Below are positions 1-9,629 of a DNA stretch of 64,000 nt, one piece after another. Within the stretch, counting starts at the first letter, position 1. The number at the start of each line of letters is the position of its first letter. Both the position numbers and the translations under genes were made by a program. The DNA comes from Vanrija pseudolonga (lineage: Eukaryota; Basidiomycota; Tremellomycetes; Trichosporonales; Trichosporonaceae), in NCBI RefSeq assembly GCF_020906515.1, contig NC_085853.1:1054001-1118000 (forward strand). Direction: 5' to 3'. The notes under the pieces were generated by a model. The model was not told the DNA's origin and ran no database searches. It saw only the letters and a list, made by a program, of their open reading frames with translations.

Positions 1-121
1 GTGCGCAAGAGGGATGGTGGACCCGAATTTGATTGTCCCGGTCGGCGGCGCCATACTTCCTTCCATACTTCCCCACCGGAATGATGTCATGCCGGCCGGC
101 CAGCACACGACACAACGCACA

Positions 122-1270
122 ATGTCTCACCATGCCAGCGGCGGCGAGAACGGCGCCGAAGCCGGCGCCCACGCCCACGACCCCGCGCTCGACCTCGAGC
201 ACATCGCAGTGCCGCGCGTCGTGCTCGTGCCCGACGCGCACGGGCCAGGCGCGACGCCGCGCACCGAGCGGACGTACCTCCCGCGGCGTGTCGCCGTCGC
301 CCCTGCTGCCCCTCCGCCGGTCGGCAGCACAGCTGCTCACGCAGCCATGTCAATCCCGCACATCCTCGACGGCGTCCTGTCGCACCTCGACACCTCCACC
401 CTCTTAACGATCCGCAGCCTCTCCTCGTCCCTCCTGGCCGCCGCGGCGGCCCACCTGGCCCCGCACCTCCTCTTCATGCGCGACGGCGCCAAGCTCGCCA
501 TCGTCTCACCGCGGGGGCGCGTGCCCGCGCTCCCAGTGTCCGAGTATCTCGAGTGGGATGGCTCCAACTGGGCCGAGAGCATGGGTACCCCGGCGACCGT
601 CGGCATCGTGCGGAACGCCGCGCTCGCGCTGCAGCCGACGAGCCTGCTCGACACGCTGGGCGATGTCTCCCGCCCGGCATCGCGGATCGCGCGCGGCCTC
701 GTCCGTGTCCGGTGTGTGCGCTACGCGCCGGACGCAGCGGGGCGGTACACGACGCGTCTGGCCCTGCCGCACGCGCGCACGGCAGTGGTGTACGCTGCTG
801 CCTGTGCGCCCGGCGACCTGTCCGCCGCGAGCGTCGTGCTCGGGGCCAGCGTCCGCAGGCTGGTCGTCTGCCCTGCCGGCGCGGCGGCCCTGCCGGAGCT
901 CAGCAGCGGCGGCGGCGGCGGCGGCGCACTGTCGGACGTCGTCGTCCGCCTGTCTGACCTTGAGGACGGGTACGCCCCCGAGGACATTGGCGAGCGGCGC
1001 GCTTGGCTCGCGCGCGTTGTCGCCGACCTGCGCCGCCTGGCACCGCTTGCACGGCTTAGCGTCGTCGACCTCGGCGCCGTCAAGGCGAGCTTTTGGGGAT
1101 ACAAACGCATGGCGCCGGCCGGCGTGCGTGCGCACCTGAGGCACGACGTGCTGGCGCCTGCTGTGGCCGGGGTGGAGAGCATCAGGTGGCTTAGTTCGGA
1201 TGAGTATGCCGCAGAGGTTGGGTCAGCCCAGGTCGCCCTCGAGACGGCGCCGTGGTGTGGCGGGCGGTGA
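122..1270 (+). CDS. F-box-like family protein (family member A)
   Basis: Single-exon gene. After a Pro/Ala-rich N-terminal region comes a short helical segment (HILDGVLSHLDTSTLL, then IRSLSSSLL) that has the spacing of an F-box: P-x-IL, a few turns, then LR-x-x-x-x-L. The C-terminus carries the motif RWLSSDEYAAEVG followed by LET. This matches the tails of the genes ending at 8361, 47254 and 47364, so I place it in a lineage-specific family. F-box proteins normally recruit substrates to SCF ubiquitin ligases through Skp1; whether this divergent segment still binds Skp1 is inference. In-frame ATGs lie at 14, 89, 122 and 347. I chose 122 because its context (cacaATG) is good, but the F-box-like segment begins just after the ATG at 347. 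It converges on the next gene with only about 110 bases between stops. Family membership is fairly sure; function is not. Confidence 0.7.
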   Translation: MSHHASGGENGAEAGAHAHDPALDLEHIAVPRVVLVPDAHGPGATPRTERTYLPRRVAVAPAAPPPVGSTAAHAAMSIPHILDGVLSHLDTSTLLTIRSLSSSLLAAAAAHLAPHLLFMRDGAKLAIVSPRGRVPALPVSEYLEWDGSNWAESMGTPATVGIVRNAALALQPTSLLDTLGDVSRPASRIARGLVRVRCVRYAPDAAGRYTTRLALPHARTAVVYAAACAPGDLSAASVVLGASVRRLVVCPAGAAALPELSSGGGGGGALSDVVVRLSDLEDGYAPEDIGERRAWLARVVADLRRLAPLARLSVVDLGAVKASFWGYKRMAPAGVRAHLRHDVLAPAVAGVESIRWLSSDEYAAEVGSAQVALETAPWCGGR

Positions 1271-1383
1271 GTGTTTGTAAGAGCTGGTTTAGTTGTACCG
1301 CGTAGACGGCTGTATCACAAATGCAGTATTCCAGTATTGTACAACTCTCTCAACTTTCTGATGCACCAACCCACGCCGCCAGC

Positions 1384-3584
1384 CTACCCCGCCCGCTTCG
1401 ACATGAGCACACGCGCAACCACGGCCGACACGCCGACACCAACACCCAGCCCCACAAGGAACAGGGCAATCGGCAAGTCCCGCGAGCCGTCGTCCCTCGC
1501 ACCGTCGCTCGGCAAGCGCTCGCCCCGCGGCGAGTCGTACGGCAGAGCCCGCAGCGGCGGATTGTCCACAGCTGGCGACAGCGCTGGCGGCGTCTCGACC
1601 GCCGACAGCCGCGCCTCGAGCTCCTTGATCCGGTCCGTCAACGCCGTCACCTCGCGCTCCATCTCGCGCTTGGCTCTCCTCCGTCTTGACCCGGGCGTCG
1701 TATGGACTGAGGCTGGGGCGGGCGTCATGAGCGCCGGTGACGGCGGCGCGAGGGTCTTGAGCGCCGGCGAGGGCGGCGCGAACGTCTTGGGCGTCTTGGG
1801 CCGTAAGGTCACTACTCGCGTCGTGCTCCAGTGGTCGCCAGCCCTCGGCTTGGCCTCGCTGCTACCGTCTTCACTCGTGTCGCTCTCCTCCGTCTCGTCA
1901 GAGTACGCACGTGGCCTCCCGGGCCCGCGGCGGAGGCTGGCGTACGCATCAAAGTGGTGCTGGTGCGGGTGCGCATGGGGCGAGAGGTGCGGCGAGACGT
2001 GCACTTCGGGTCTGAGCGGCGTCGCCGATGCCGAGCGCGACGACGCGGTCGTCCCCTCTGGCGTGCGAGGTGCCTCGGGAACAAGCAGCGACGGCGGGAA
2101 GGCATTCTCGTACGGCGGTGGCGGGCTCGCACCCGTGACGCGCACCTCGCGGTCGGTGAACGGGTCGTCGGGAGCTGTAGCAGCCACGGGTACGGCGTGG
2201 CTCGGTGCTGGCCGCTCCGAGATTGGCTGTAACGGTGAGATCGGGCTGACAGCTCCAAGGCCGCGCAGCTGGCTCTTGGGGCTCGGACCCGGACTGGGGC
2301 TGGGGCTGTGCGGGCTTCTGACCGGGCTGGGATGCAACGGGTTGGAGACCGAGCGGGGTGGCGAACCAGTGGGGTTGGACACTGATCTCGGGGGCGATCC
2401 CCCAGCCACCTCCTGACGCCATCGGGGGACGTTGGCGCTTGCGCTGATCGCGCTGACGCCCGAGATGGCGCTGACGGCCGACGCGTTGGAGTCCCGGCGT
2501 TGGCGCCAACGCGGGCCCGAGTGCATCGGTTGCGATGGCGCTGCTGACACCACGCTGCTCGTCTCCGAGTCGCGTCTTGTTCTCGACCACGAGGCGCCGG
2601 TGCTGCCATACTTGGGTGTTGCGCGGCCGAACCCCTCGACGCTGTTGCCGGTGACCTGTGCCCTCAGCGCCGAGAGCGGCGCATCGTCGCTGCCGACCTC
2701 GCTTGCTGCCTCGAACGCGTGCGCGAGCCGCCGAACACGCGTCACGTCAGCTGCGCCGTCGCTGTCGTCGTTCTGTCTGTTGCCGATCCCGCTCGCCTCG
2801 CTCGCGTCACTCAGCCGGCGACCGTGACGGACGTTGCGGGCCAGGCGACGTGACAGGGACTGTAACACCGGGAAGAAAGGTGGCGGTCTCGATCCGCTGA
2901 AGCCTTGCGAGGACGAGATGAACTGTTTACCTGTCACACGGGAGCGAAGGACCCACGACACGACGTCCTCGACGACCAGGGACGGCAGCGTCGGGCCCGT
3001 GCCGTCGCTGCCGCCCGTGCGGAGCGAGTAGGAGAGGTACTGAGCTAGCTCGGAGGGCGACCAGTCGGCGGGATGTGCCTTGTTGTCAGCTCCGTCGCTT
3101 GGCCAAAAACACTCACAGGAAGCACGGGCCGACTCGGAGCTCGCGACGGTGACGGGCTGGCCGGCGAGTCGAATCTCCCGTCCGGAGTGACGGGGAACGC
3201 GCCAAGCGATCTTGACACCTTGTGTCTTGACGGCGTCGAGGGCAGTCTGTTCGGCGAGCCGGCGGCAGCAGCGGCGGCCGCACCGGGCGCGGCAATGGAG
3301 TACGAGTGGGTGTGGGCGGGCGTGCGGCGCGGCGACGCGGGCACGAGCGGCGGCGGCGGCATGGGTGACGAGCGGCCCGTCACGGCGGCCGGGAGCGTGA
3401 CTGGGGCCTGGTGGTCCCGCGCTTCGCTCCGCGAGGTACGGCCGGACGCACCCGCGCCGCGCATCGTCGCGGGCGACTGCGTGTCCGCGATTGGCCGGAG
3501 CGCGGCGCGGTGCTCGCTCCACGGCGCTGCTGGCGGCGGGGGCATGGGCGACGCGGCGGTGGCCGCCGACGGCGGCGGCGGCAT
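1384..3584 (-). CDS. SAM-like domain protein with coiled coil and C-terminal membrane anchor
   Basis: Two exons, 3584-3117 and 3078-1384, joined over a 38-base GT-AG intron that keeps frame. The N-terminal 150 residues are Pro/Ala-rich. Across the junction lies a SAM-like module (ADWSPSELAQYL, LRTGG, LPSLVVEDVVSWVLRSRV). A block of this type occurs in many basidiomycete proteins and is thought to mediate protein-protein contacts. A long Ser/Pro-rich disordered region follows, then a charged coiled coil (ALTDRIKELEARLSAVE) and a final hydrophobic helix (IALFLVGLGVGVGVSAVV) with a short basic tail, typical of a tail-anchored protein. The open frame continues upstream past 3584 in another frame, but only the ATG at 3584 is in frame with the Pro-rich exon. 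I know no name for it; it may be a scaffold on the ER, mitochondrial or plasma membrane. Confidence 0.72.
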
Positions 3585-4050
3585 CGTCGTCAGGCTGGGG
3601 TTGGGGTGGCGAGGGCGGGTTGTTTACGTCCCTCTGTCGGTTCTGTCCGGCCAGCGGATCAACCAACGTGTCGTTGTCGTCTAATACGTTGTAGCGGGGA
3701 TGATAGATGAGCAATGTCAAGATGGAGACGCGGCTGCGCTTGGCCTGTACTATGCACTGCGCTAGCTGCTGTCCGCTATGCTGGAAGAGGGCAAACACGA
3801 AGCACGAGGGGTTGGGGGAGGGGGGACGCGCCTGCTTTTGCCTTTTGGTCGGTCCGTAGTCGACGGGAGCAAATTATCACTCAACAACACACCACCGCAC
3901 GATCTGGGGTCCTTGACTACGAGCATGCCCAAAGCCCGTGCATCGAGACGACTGTGACGACTCTTGCGCTCTCTCTGTCTCACTCAACAACACCCGCATT
4001 AAAACGATGTACGTATACGCTGCCCTTTTGCCCCACCCGAACACAGCCTC
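3585..4050. other. Intergenic, 5' side of the SAM-like gene
   Basis: No coding region supported. It lies between the start of the SAM-like gene and the stop of the MGNC gene, both on the minus strand, so it should hold the promoter of the first and the 3' end of the second. I see no further structure. Confidence 0.5.
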
Positions 4051-4820
4051 CTACTTGCCGCCGCCGACACCGCGCGCCCGCCCAAGAGTCGTAAAGTCGA
4101 TGATGCCGTCGACGTCGTCATGAGACAGCTGCGAGTACATGCTGCTCGTGTTTGTGATGTTTGAGCGGGCAAAGGACATGCTCGGGCCGACAGCAAGCGA
4201 TGTGCGACGCGTCTAGAGGCTGTCAGCACCACTCCTCCCCCGTCGTCACTCTTGGCGCGAGCCAGCGAGCGCGTGACGATTCGTCCTCGCGCCCGTGCGT
4301 GCTCAGGCCCGACGCCACCACTCACACTCACCTGGAAGGACACCGACCGCCGCTTTGCCCCGACGCCGATGTCGTCGACCGCGTGCGATGAGCCACCGCC
4401 GCCGCCGTTGGCCGAGTGCAGCAGGCCTGACCAGTTGGTGGGCTCGACCTCGATGCTGGGGAGGGACGGGAGGGGCGTGCCGTCCGTTGTTGTGAGTGGG
4501 CGGCGGGTGCCGCGGGGGAATGTCCTCGCGCGGCCGTACGGCGCCGAGATGGAGCGGGGCAGCGGGCGTCTCGGTGCGCCGGCGAGCGTCGCCAGTGCTG
4601 CGGCCGAGGGGCCAGCCGCTGTCGGCGCCGGTGTTGCGGATGCGTCGGCGGGCGTCGTCACGTCTGCCGAGCTCGCGCTGCCGCCGCTCGACGAGGGCTC
4701 GTCGTCGCGCCGGAGAAGCGTCGGCCACCGCCGCGGCAGGTCGAGCCGCAGCTCGGGAATCACGGGCGGCGCTGCTTCGACGACGGGTTCCGGCGGCGGG
4801 CGCGAGAGGCAGTTGCCCAT
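4051..4820 (-). CDS. Small protein with predicted N-myristoylation/palmitoylation signal
   Basis: Two exons, 4820-4332 and 4212-4051, split by a 119-base GT-AG intron; 216 residues. The start MGNCLSRPPPEP fits the N-myristoylation consensus (Gly2, Ser6), with Cys4 placed for palmitoylation, so the protein is predicted to sit on the inner face of a membrane. The middle is Pro/Ser/Ala-rich and has basic-Ser patches (RPLPRSISAPYGRAR, KRRSVSFQ) that look like kinase target sites. The second exon, after the splice, reads TRRTSLAVGPSMSF and ends DDVDGIIDFTTLG before a glycine-rich tail. The phase-0 junction and the coherent tail support the model. The overall plan (acylated short N-terminus, disordered body) recalls lipid-anchored scaffold proteins such as LAMTOR1/Ego1, but I see no diagnostic sequence match. 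Function unknown. Confidence 0.72.
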
Positions 4821-5161
4821 CGTGTAGTGTTTTTGGCGAGGAGTTGACGGACGAGGAGTGGCAAAAGCCAACTTTATCGTGTCTGAGCGGAGCTCGGACC
4901 GGTGGGCGCGCGCTACCTTCCTGGCGGGCGGAGGATTCAGGCCGACGTGGATGTAGCGATGGCGGCGGCGGTAAGGCAAGGCAAAGGCATGCGTCGATGT
5001 GCGAGGGCGAGGACGAGTCGAGGCGGCGAACGAGCATGTGTGGGTGTAGCAGCTTGTCAGTGGTGGACCAGTGTAGCTCACAGGCTAATCACAGCTAGTC
5101 GCATCTACTACAAGTATACACACATGATACAGTTACACAGTCACGCTCGGTGCGCGGCACG
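4821..5161. other. Intergenic, no gene seen
   Basis: Separates the start of the acylated-protein gene from the stop of the ACC-synthase-like gene. It should carry the promoter and 5' leader of the former. Nothing else stands out. Confidence 0.5.
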
Positions 5162-7443
5162 CTAATACTTCGGGCACAGGCCCAAGATCCGCTCCATCTT
5201 GTCCAAGCCAACCATGAGGAGATCCCGCGACACACTGAACGTGATACGGTACCATCCAGCGATGGGGTTGTGGTATGCACTGCCCGGCGCAATGTACACG
5301 CCTCCATCAAGGAGCTTCTGGAACACGCGCTTCTCCTCGGCCGCGTCGTCGAAGCCCAACCGTGCGCCGAGGTTGACCCAGACAAAGTTGCCGCTGAGGT
5401 GTGTGAGCTGACGTCCATGACCGAGCTGCACTGTAAGGCAAACTCACGCATTCGAGTGTGCGACTTCGACATCACGCGCCTGGAACCAGTCGCGGGTGTA
5501 AGCCGCAGCGTCGGCAAGCCTCGTCTTGTTCAGCGCCATGAACTTGGCCAGCGCCGCGCGATCAGTCAACAGCGACGACCAGATGACGTCGGCAGGCGAT
5601 GAGATCTTCATCAGCATCGACGTGTTGGCCATGGCGCGGAGGAGGAGCGGGTTGGCCTGGCTGATAAGGCTGCCTACGCGGAGGCCGTTGGCACAGAAGC
5701 TGCGGGGTTAGCTGACTCCACGGCGCTTGGCTCAGCTCACTCCTTGGACATGCCGTAGACGACGTGGAGGCGGGCACGGTCAAACTCAATGCCAAGCTCC
5801 TCCTCAACGTCGAGCGACAGCATCGACGTGAACGGGAGCGCGTGGGGGAAGTCGGGGTTCTCGTACACGCTCATGGCGTAGATCTCGTCGCTGACGAGGT
5901 GGAGGTCGCGCTCCTCGCAGAAGCGGGCGTAGGCGAGCAGCGTCTCACGCGAGTAGGTCCGTCCAAGCGGGTTGTGGGGGTTGCACAGGATCTGCGTGTG
6001 TGTGAGCGTGGTGCTCGAGGGCCAGGAACTTACAACTGCGCGCGTGCGAATGCCCTTGGCGGCCAGCTCGTCCATCTTGGCGCCGAAGGCCTCAAGAGTC
6101 TCTGGCTCAAAGGCGCCGTCACCGTCTGGCACCTGGACCGGGACGAGGTGGACCCGTGCGCGGCCGATGAGGTCGCGGTCAAAGCCAGTGTAGCTGAGCG
6201 TCCCGTCAGCATGTTGTTGACGTGTGACAAAGTCCAGCCAGGCAAAAGAGGCGAAACAAGACACAACACCGCTCTCCAACCGACATTGTGAAACATCCGG
6301 CCACTGCCCAAGCGAGCAAGCGAGACATGCTCGGACATTACTTCGATCAGACCAAACGGCAGGCCAGATGCGAAGCACGTTTAAGCTCGACGCTCACAAA
6401 AGAGGGCCTGCCACAACAACACAAGTGACGTGCCAGGCACTGGAAGGAATGGAAGTGACGGCAGGGAGGCACAAGCACCAAGCTTAACCATCCTCTCCTC
6501 CCTAGCAACGGGTGTGGGAATTTATATTAATTGCCCCGAGGAGGGAGAGGTGGGAGAGGCGGTCGGGGAGGGGAGAACGCAAGAGCTGACGCAACAGCCA
6601 CACTGGCACTCACTAAGGCCCGGCGAGGAGAACTGCCTCGCCTTCGTCCATCAGGGTGTAGAACAGCTGGTCAAGCACTGCCGTCAGTTGGTGCCCTCTC
6701 GCATCACACATACCGGCGGAACAGCCGACGCCGGTGATCAGCTGGTCGGGCTTTACCACTTCGGCCGGGTCAAAGTAGCTGCGGTGTTAGACCTGGTGGA
6801 GCCGACATGCTGTGGCACACCACACTCACTCGTTGAGGAAAGACGCCAGTGCGGCGTTGATACGCCGCGAGCCCCAGAGCGAGTCGCCGTAGCTCAGGTC
6901 CGAGGCGAGGAAGTTGTCCGCAAACGCACGGGTAAAGTACTCGAGGCACTCTTTCTCAAGGAGAAAGTTCTCAGCAACGCCGCTGGGAGCGTCAGCAGAG
7001 ATGCATGAGTGGCAGGAAGGCAGACGTACAGAGAGACAATGCCGCGGGGGTTGAGCTTGCAGTTGTACTCTGGGGAGTGTCAGCGGCTGACCTGGCTTCT
7101 TCGGCAGCTCGCCCCACTCACGGTCCTTGAAGAGACAGCTGAAGCGCTCGATCAGAGGGCCAGCGTCGGGGCCGCCCGTCGCGCGGTCGCTGAGCTTGGG
7201 CCCGAGGTAGATACGGCGCTGCTGCTCGCGGGTACCGAGGGGGGTGGGGTGGCGGTGGACGATGGGCGCGGGGAAGCGGGGCTTGGTCGGCGACCCGGGC
7301 AGGCTCGAGAGGCTCATGTGGTCGAAGCATGAGATGAGCGTGTTGCACCCGATTGGGAGGTCGTCCGGGAACGTGGAGAGGCCGGAGGGCGGGTCGAGGG
7401 AGAGCAGGCGCGGCGGCGACGACGAGATGATGGACGGCGCCAT
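5162..7443 (-). CDS. ACC-synthase-like PLP-dependent aminotransferase (class I/II)
   Basis: Nine exons read from splice consensus: 7443-7122, 7069-7030, 6982-6830, 6778-6714, 6677-6614, 6193-6034, 5991-5741, 5699-5448 and 5393-5162, totalling 512 residues in one frame. The order of motifs is that of fold-type I aminotransferases of the ACC synthase group: GIVSLGVAENFLLEKE at the N-terminal substrate arm, YGDSLWGSRRINAALASFL, ITGVGCSA, GPYYTGFDRDL, CNPHNPLGRTY, LVSDEIYAMSVY, and YGMSKDFCANGLRVG, which holds the Schiff-base lysine (about residue 351). Plant ACC synthase converts S-adenosylmethionine to ACC, the ethylene precursor. Fungal relatives are diverse, and several act as aminotransferases or C-S lyases, so the substrate is not settled. 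Introns are 36-60 bases except the fifth (6194-6613), which is about 420 bases. Start chosen at the first ATG of the coherent exon. Confidence 0.85.
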
Positions 7444-8360
7444 GGTGGTGGGGAGTGGTGGGTTGTGGTGCGTGAGCGTGTGAGCGTGCAGCAGCAGGTG
7501 TGAGCAAGCAGCAGCGGAGCGCGAGCGCGGGTGATGAGCGGCTACGGTGGGGGGCACGGCACAGCGCGACGCGCCCTGCATACGTGTTTATCTAGTCATT
7601 TGCTTGCCGCGTCGAGCGAGTGAGCTTGACGTGGCCAAGAAGTGTCGAGGATGGTGGTGTGATGCGAAGTGGAAATCGGCTATACGCGATTCGGAAGAGT
7701 TTGTGGTGGATATTCCGATCGTGCCGCGTGCCGGGAGCTACGGTGCTAGGGGCGGAGCTTGTCATTTGGCGCGATCCTCCCAACGGCATGCTTGCATCGG
7801 CCTGTGGAGCATGCGTGCTTGAATTGCTGGCTTGCTTGCTCTGTTGGGGTTGTATGTAACGAGGGGAGCGCGGGGAGCATGTGACGCTGGGCTGGTGTTA
7901 CGAGGCATGTTTCGGGGAGACTGTGCCGAGGTCAAACATTGCTGGCTGGGGTTGTTGGGTGGGTGGCGAGGCAGAGCTTGTTTGTGCATTTGCTCCGAGA
8001 CTCGCCACCCCACTCACACACCCACGCACGCATATGCTACTACAGCTGCACTTACTCTTCCGGATCATGCCTCTCTCGGCATGTAAAGCAAAGACCCCCA
8101 TAATACGACTTCCAGATAGCCCACTTTTTTATTTCTGCAGCCTGGTCTGAGCGGCATGCACTTGCAATCCGAACAAACTTGGCAGGTTGGAAATCATTGC
8201 CGGAGATGCCGAAGTCGCCGACCGCGAGGGTGCTCAATGCTCTCGACCTTGCCCACTTTTCTCGACCACCGAGAGATACAACAACATCTACTACAACTAG
8301 GCTACACTAACGACGTCGTGGCACGCACGCACACACTCACTCACTACAACATCAAGCTAC
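7444..8360. other. Intergenic, promoter side of ACC-synthase-like gene
   Basis: About 0.9 kb between the start of the ACC-synthase-like gene and the stop of the next minus-strand gene. Short open frames here lack splice logic or recognisable motifs. No RNA gene seen. Confidence 0.5.
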
Positions 8361-9629
8361 CTACACCCTTGTCTCAAGGTCGTACCGGTACTGACCGACC
8401 TGACTTTTGTACTCACGCGCCGAGAGGAAGCGCATGCCGCGGGCCATGGTCCTGAGCTCGTCGTCGGACCACTGGGCGCGCTTCGACTCCTCGGGGTCGC
8501 CCCAGGAGCACCACTGGGCCTGGGAGCGGAGGTCACCGAGGACCTCGGTGACGCGGGCGGTGGTGGTTGCCTTGAAGTGGTCCGACTCGAGGTTCGCCTC
8601 GCCTGCAATGCCAATGTCGTCGACGTCGACAAAGGTGAAGCGGACGTGGTCGAGCGTGAAGGTGAGGCCGTTGATGATGAGGTCGACGAGCGAGGTGGGC
8701 GAGTCGTCGCTCTCGAGTGCCGATCCGGCGCACCCTTCACGGCGGGTGAAGAGGACGACGATTTCGTCGACGACGTGCGTGACGTACGACATGACAGCGA
8801 CGCTGATCGCGTCAATGACCGTGTCGCGCGCATCGCAGCAGCCGAGGTTGATCACCAGTCGGCGGGTGGAGGAGGGGAGTTGGGGGAAGCGGATGTACAA
8901 CGACAGTAGCTCGTCGACAGAGGTGAAGACTACAAACGTGCACTCGTTGCGCGGGGAGAACCAGGTGAGGTTGGCCGTGAGTGCGCGGGGGAGGATGCGC
9001 ACCGTGTCGACGTTGCGCACCTGGTCGGTAAACTTGCGCAGGAACTCTGGGCACACGGCGGACGCAAAGGACACGACACGCGCGTCGTCGAGTGCAGCTT
9101 GCGTCGCCGGGGCCGGCGGTGACGTTGATGTGGGCAGTGACGAAGGGATACCGGGGAGCCTGCCCCCGTCCGCGGCGGCGAGGGTAAGGCCCGAGATCAT
9201 GGAAGTGGATGACAGCACAATGTGCCTGCGGAGCCGAGGGGTAACCTTGCCTCGGAGGTTTTTGTTCGTGGCGGCGAGGACACGCAGCGAAGGGAGCGGC
9301 GAGAGGCCGATGATGGCGTCGACAATCTCGGGGTGGTACGTGTGCGAGATGGTGGTGCGCGGGGTACGCGGCGGCGTCGGGGGCTTGGGGCTCGGCGGCG
9401 GGGAGCGGAACGTGCCGACCCAGAAGCACGGCCACGGGCCCGCGGCGACAGGCGCGACGGGCACCGGTGCGGCGAGGGGGAGCTGCGCGGTCGACCACGA
9501 CGGGCTCTCGCGCGGCGTCCATACCTCTGGTGACGGCTCGGGGCTCGACAGCACCGACGTGCTGCTCCATGACGGAGACGGCGTGCACGGCGGTGTGGTC
9601 TGTGGCGACAGTGGGAGTGGCAGTGTCAT
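8361..9629 (-). CDS. F-box-like family protein (family member B)
   Basis: Single-exon gene of 422 residues. The first 95 residues are Pro/Ser/Thr-rich. Then comes an F-box-like helix pair (YHPEIVDAIIGLSPLPSLR, AATNKNLRGKV). The middle aligns by eye with family members D and E through alternating hydrophobic strands: FVVFTSVDELLS, STRRLVINLG, VVDEIVVLFTRRE, HVRFTFVDVDDIG. The last 20 residues (RFLSAREYKSQVGQYRYD then LET) are the family signature. It is probably an adaptor or substrate receptor, but this is inference from the F-box-like N-terminus. An AT-rich TATA-like stretch (attaat) lies about 60 bases upstream of the ATG, similar in position to those of other members. Confidence 0.75.
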   Translation of the reverse strand: MTLPLPLSPQTTPPCTPSPSWSSTSVLSSPEPSPEVWTPRESPSWSTAQLPLAAPVPVAPVAAGPWPCFWVGTFRSPPPSPKPPTPPRTPRTTISHTYHPEIVDAIIGLSPLPSLRVLAATNKNLRGKVTPRLRRHIVLSSTSMISGLTLAAADGGRLPGIPSSLPTSTSPPAPATQAALDDARVVSFASAVCPEFLRKFTDQVRNVDTVRILPRALTANLTWFSPRNECTFVVFTSVDELLSLYIRFPQLPSSTRRLVINLGCCDARDTVIDAISVAVMSYVTHVVDEIVVLFTRREGCAGSALESDDSPTSLVDLIINGLTFTLDHVRFTFVDVDDIGIAGEANLESDHFKATTTARVTEVLGDLRSQAQWCSWGDPEESKRAQWSDDELRTMARGMRFLSAREYKSQVGQYRYDLETRV

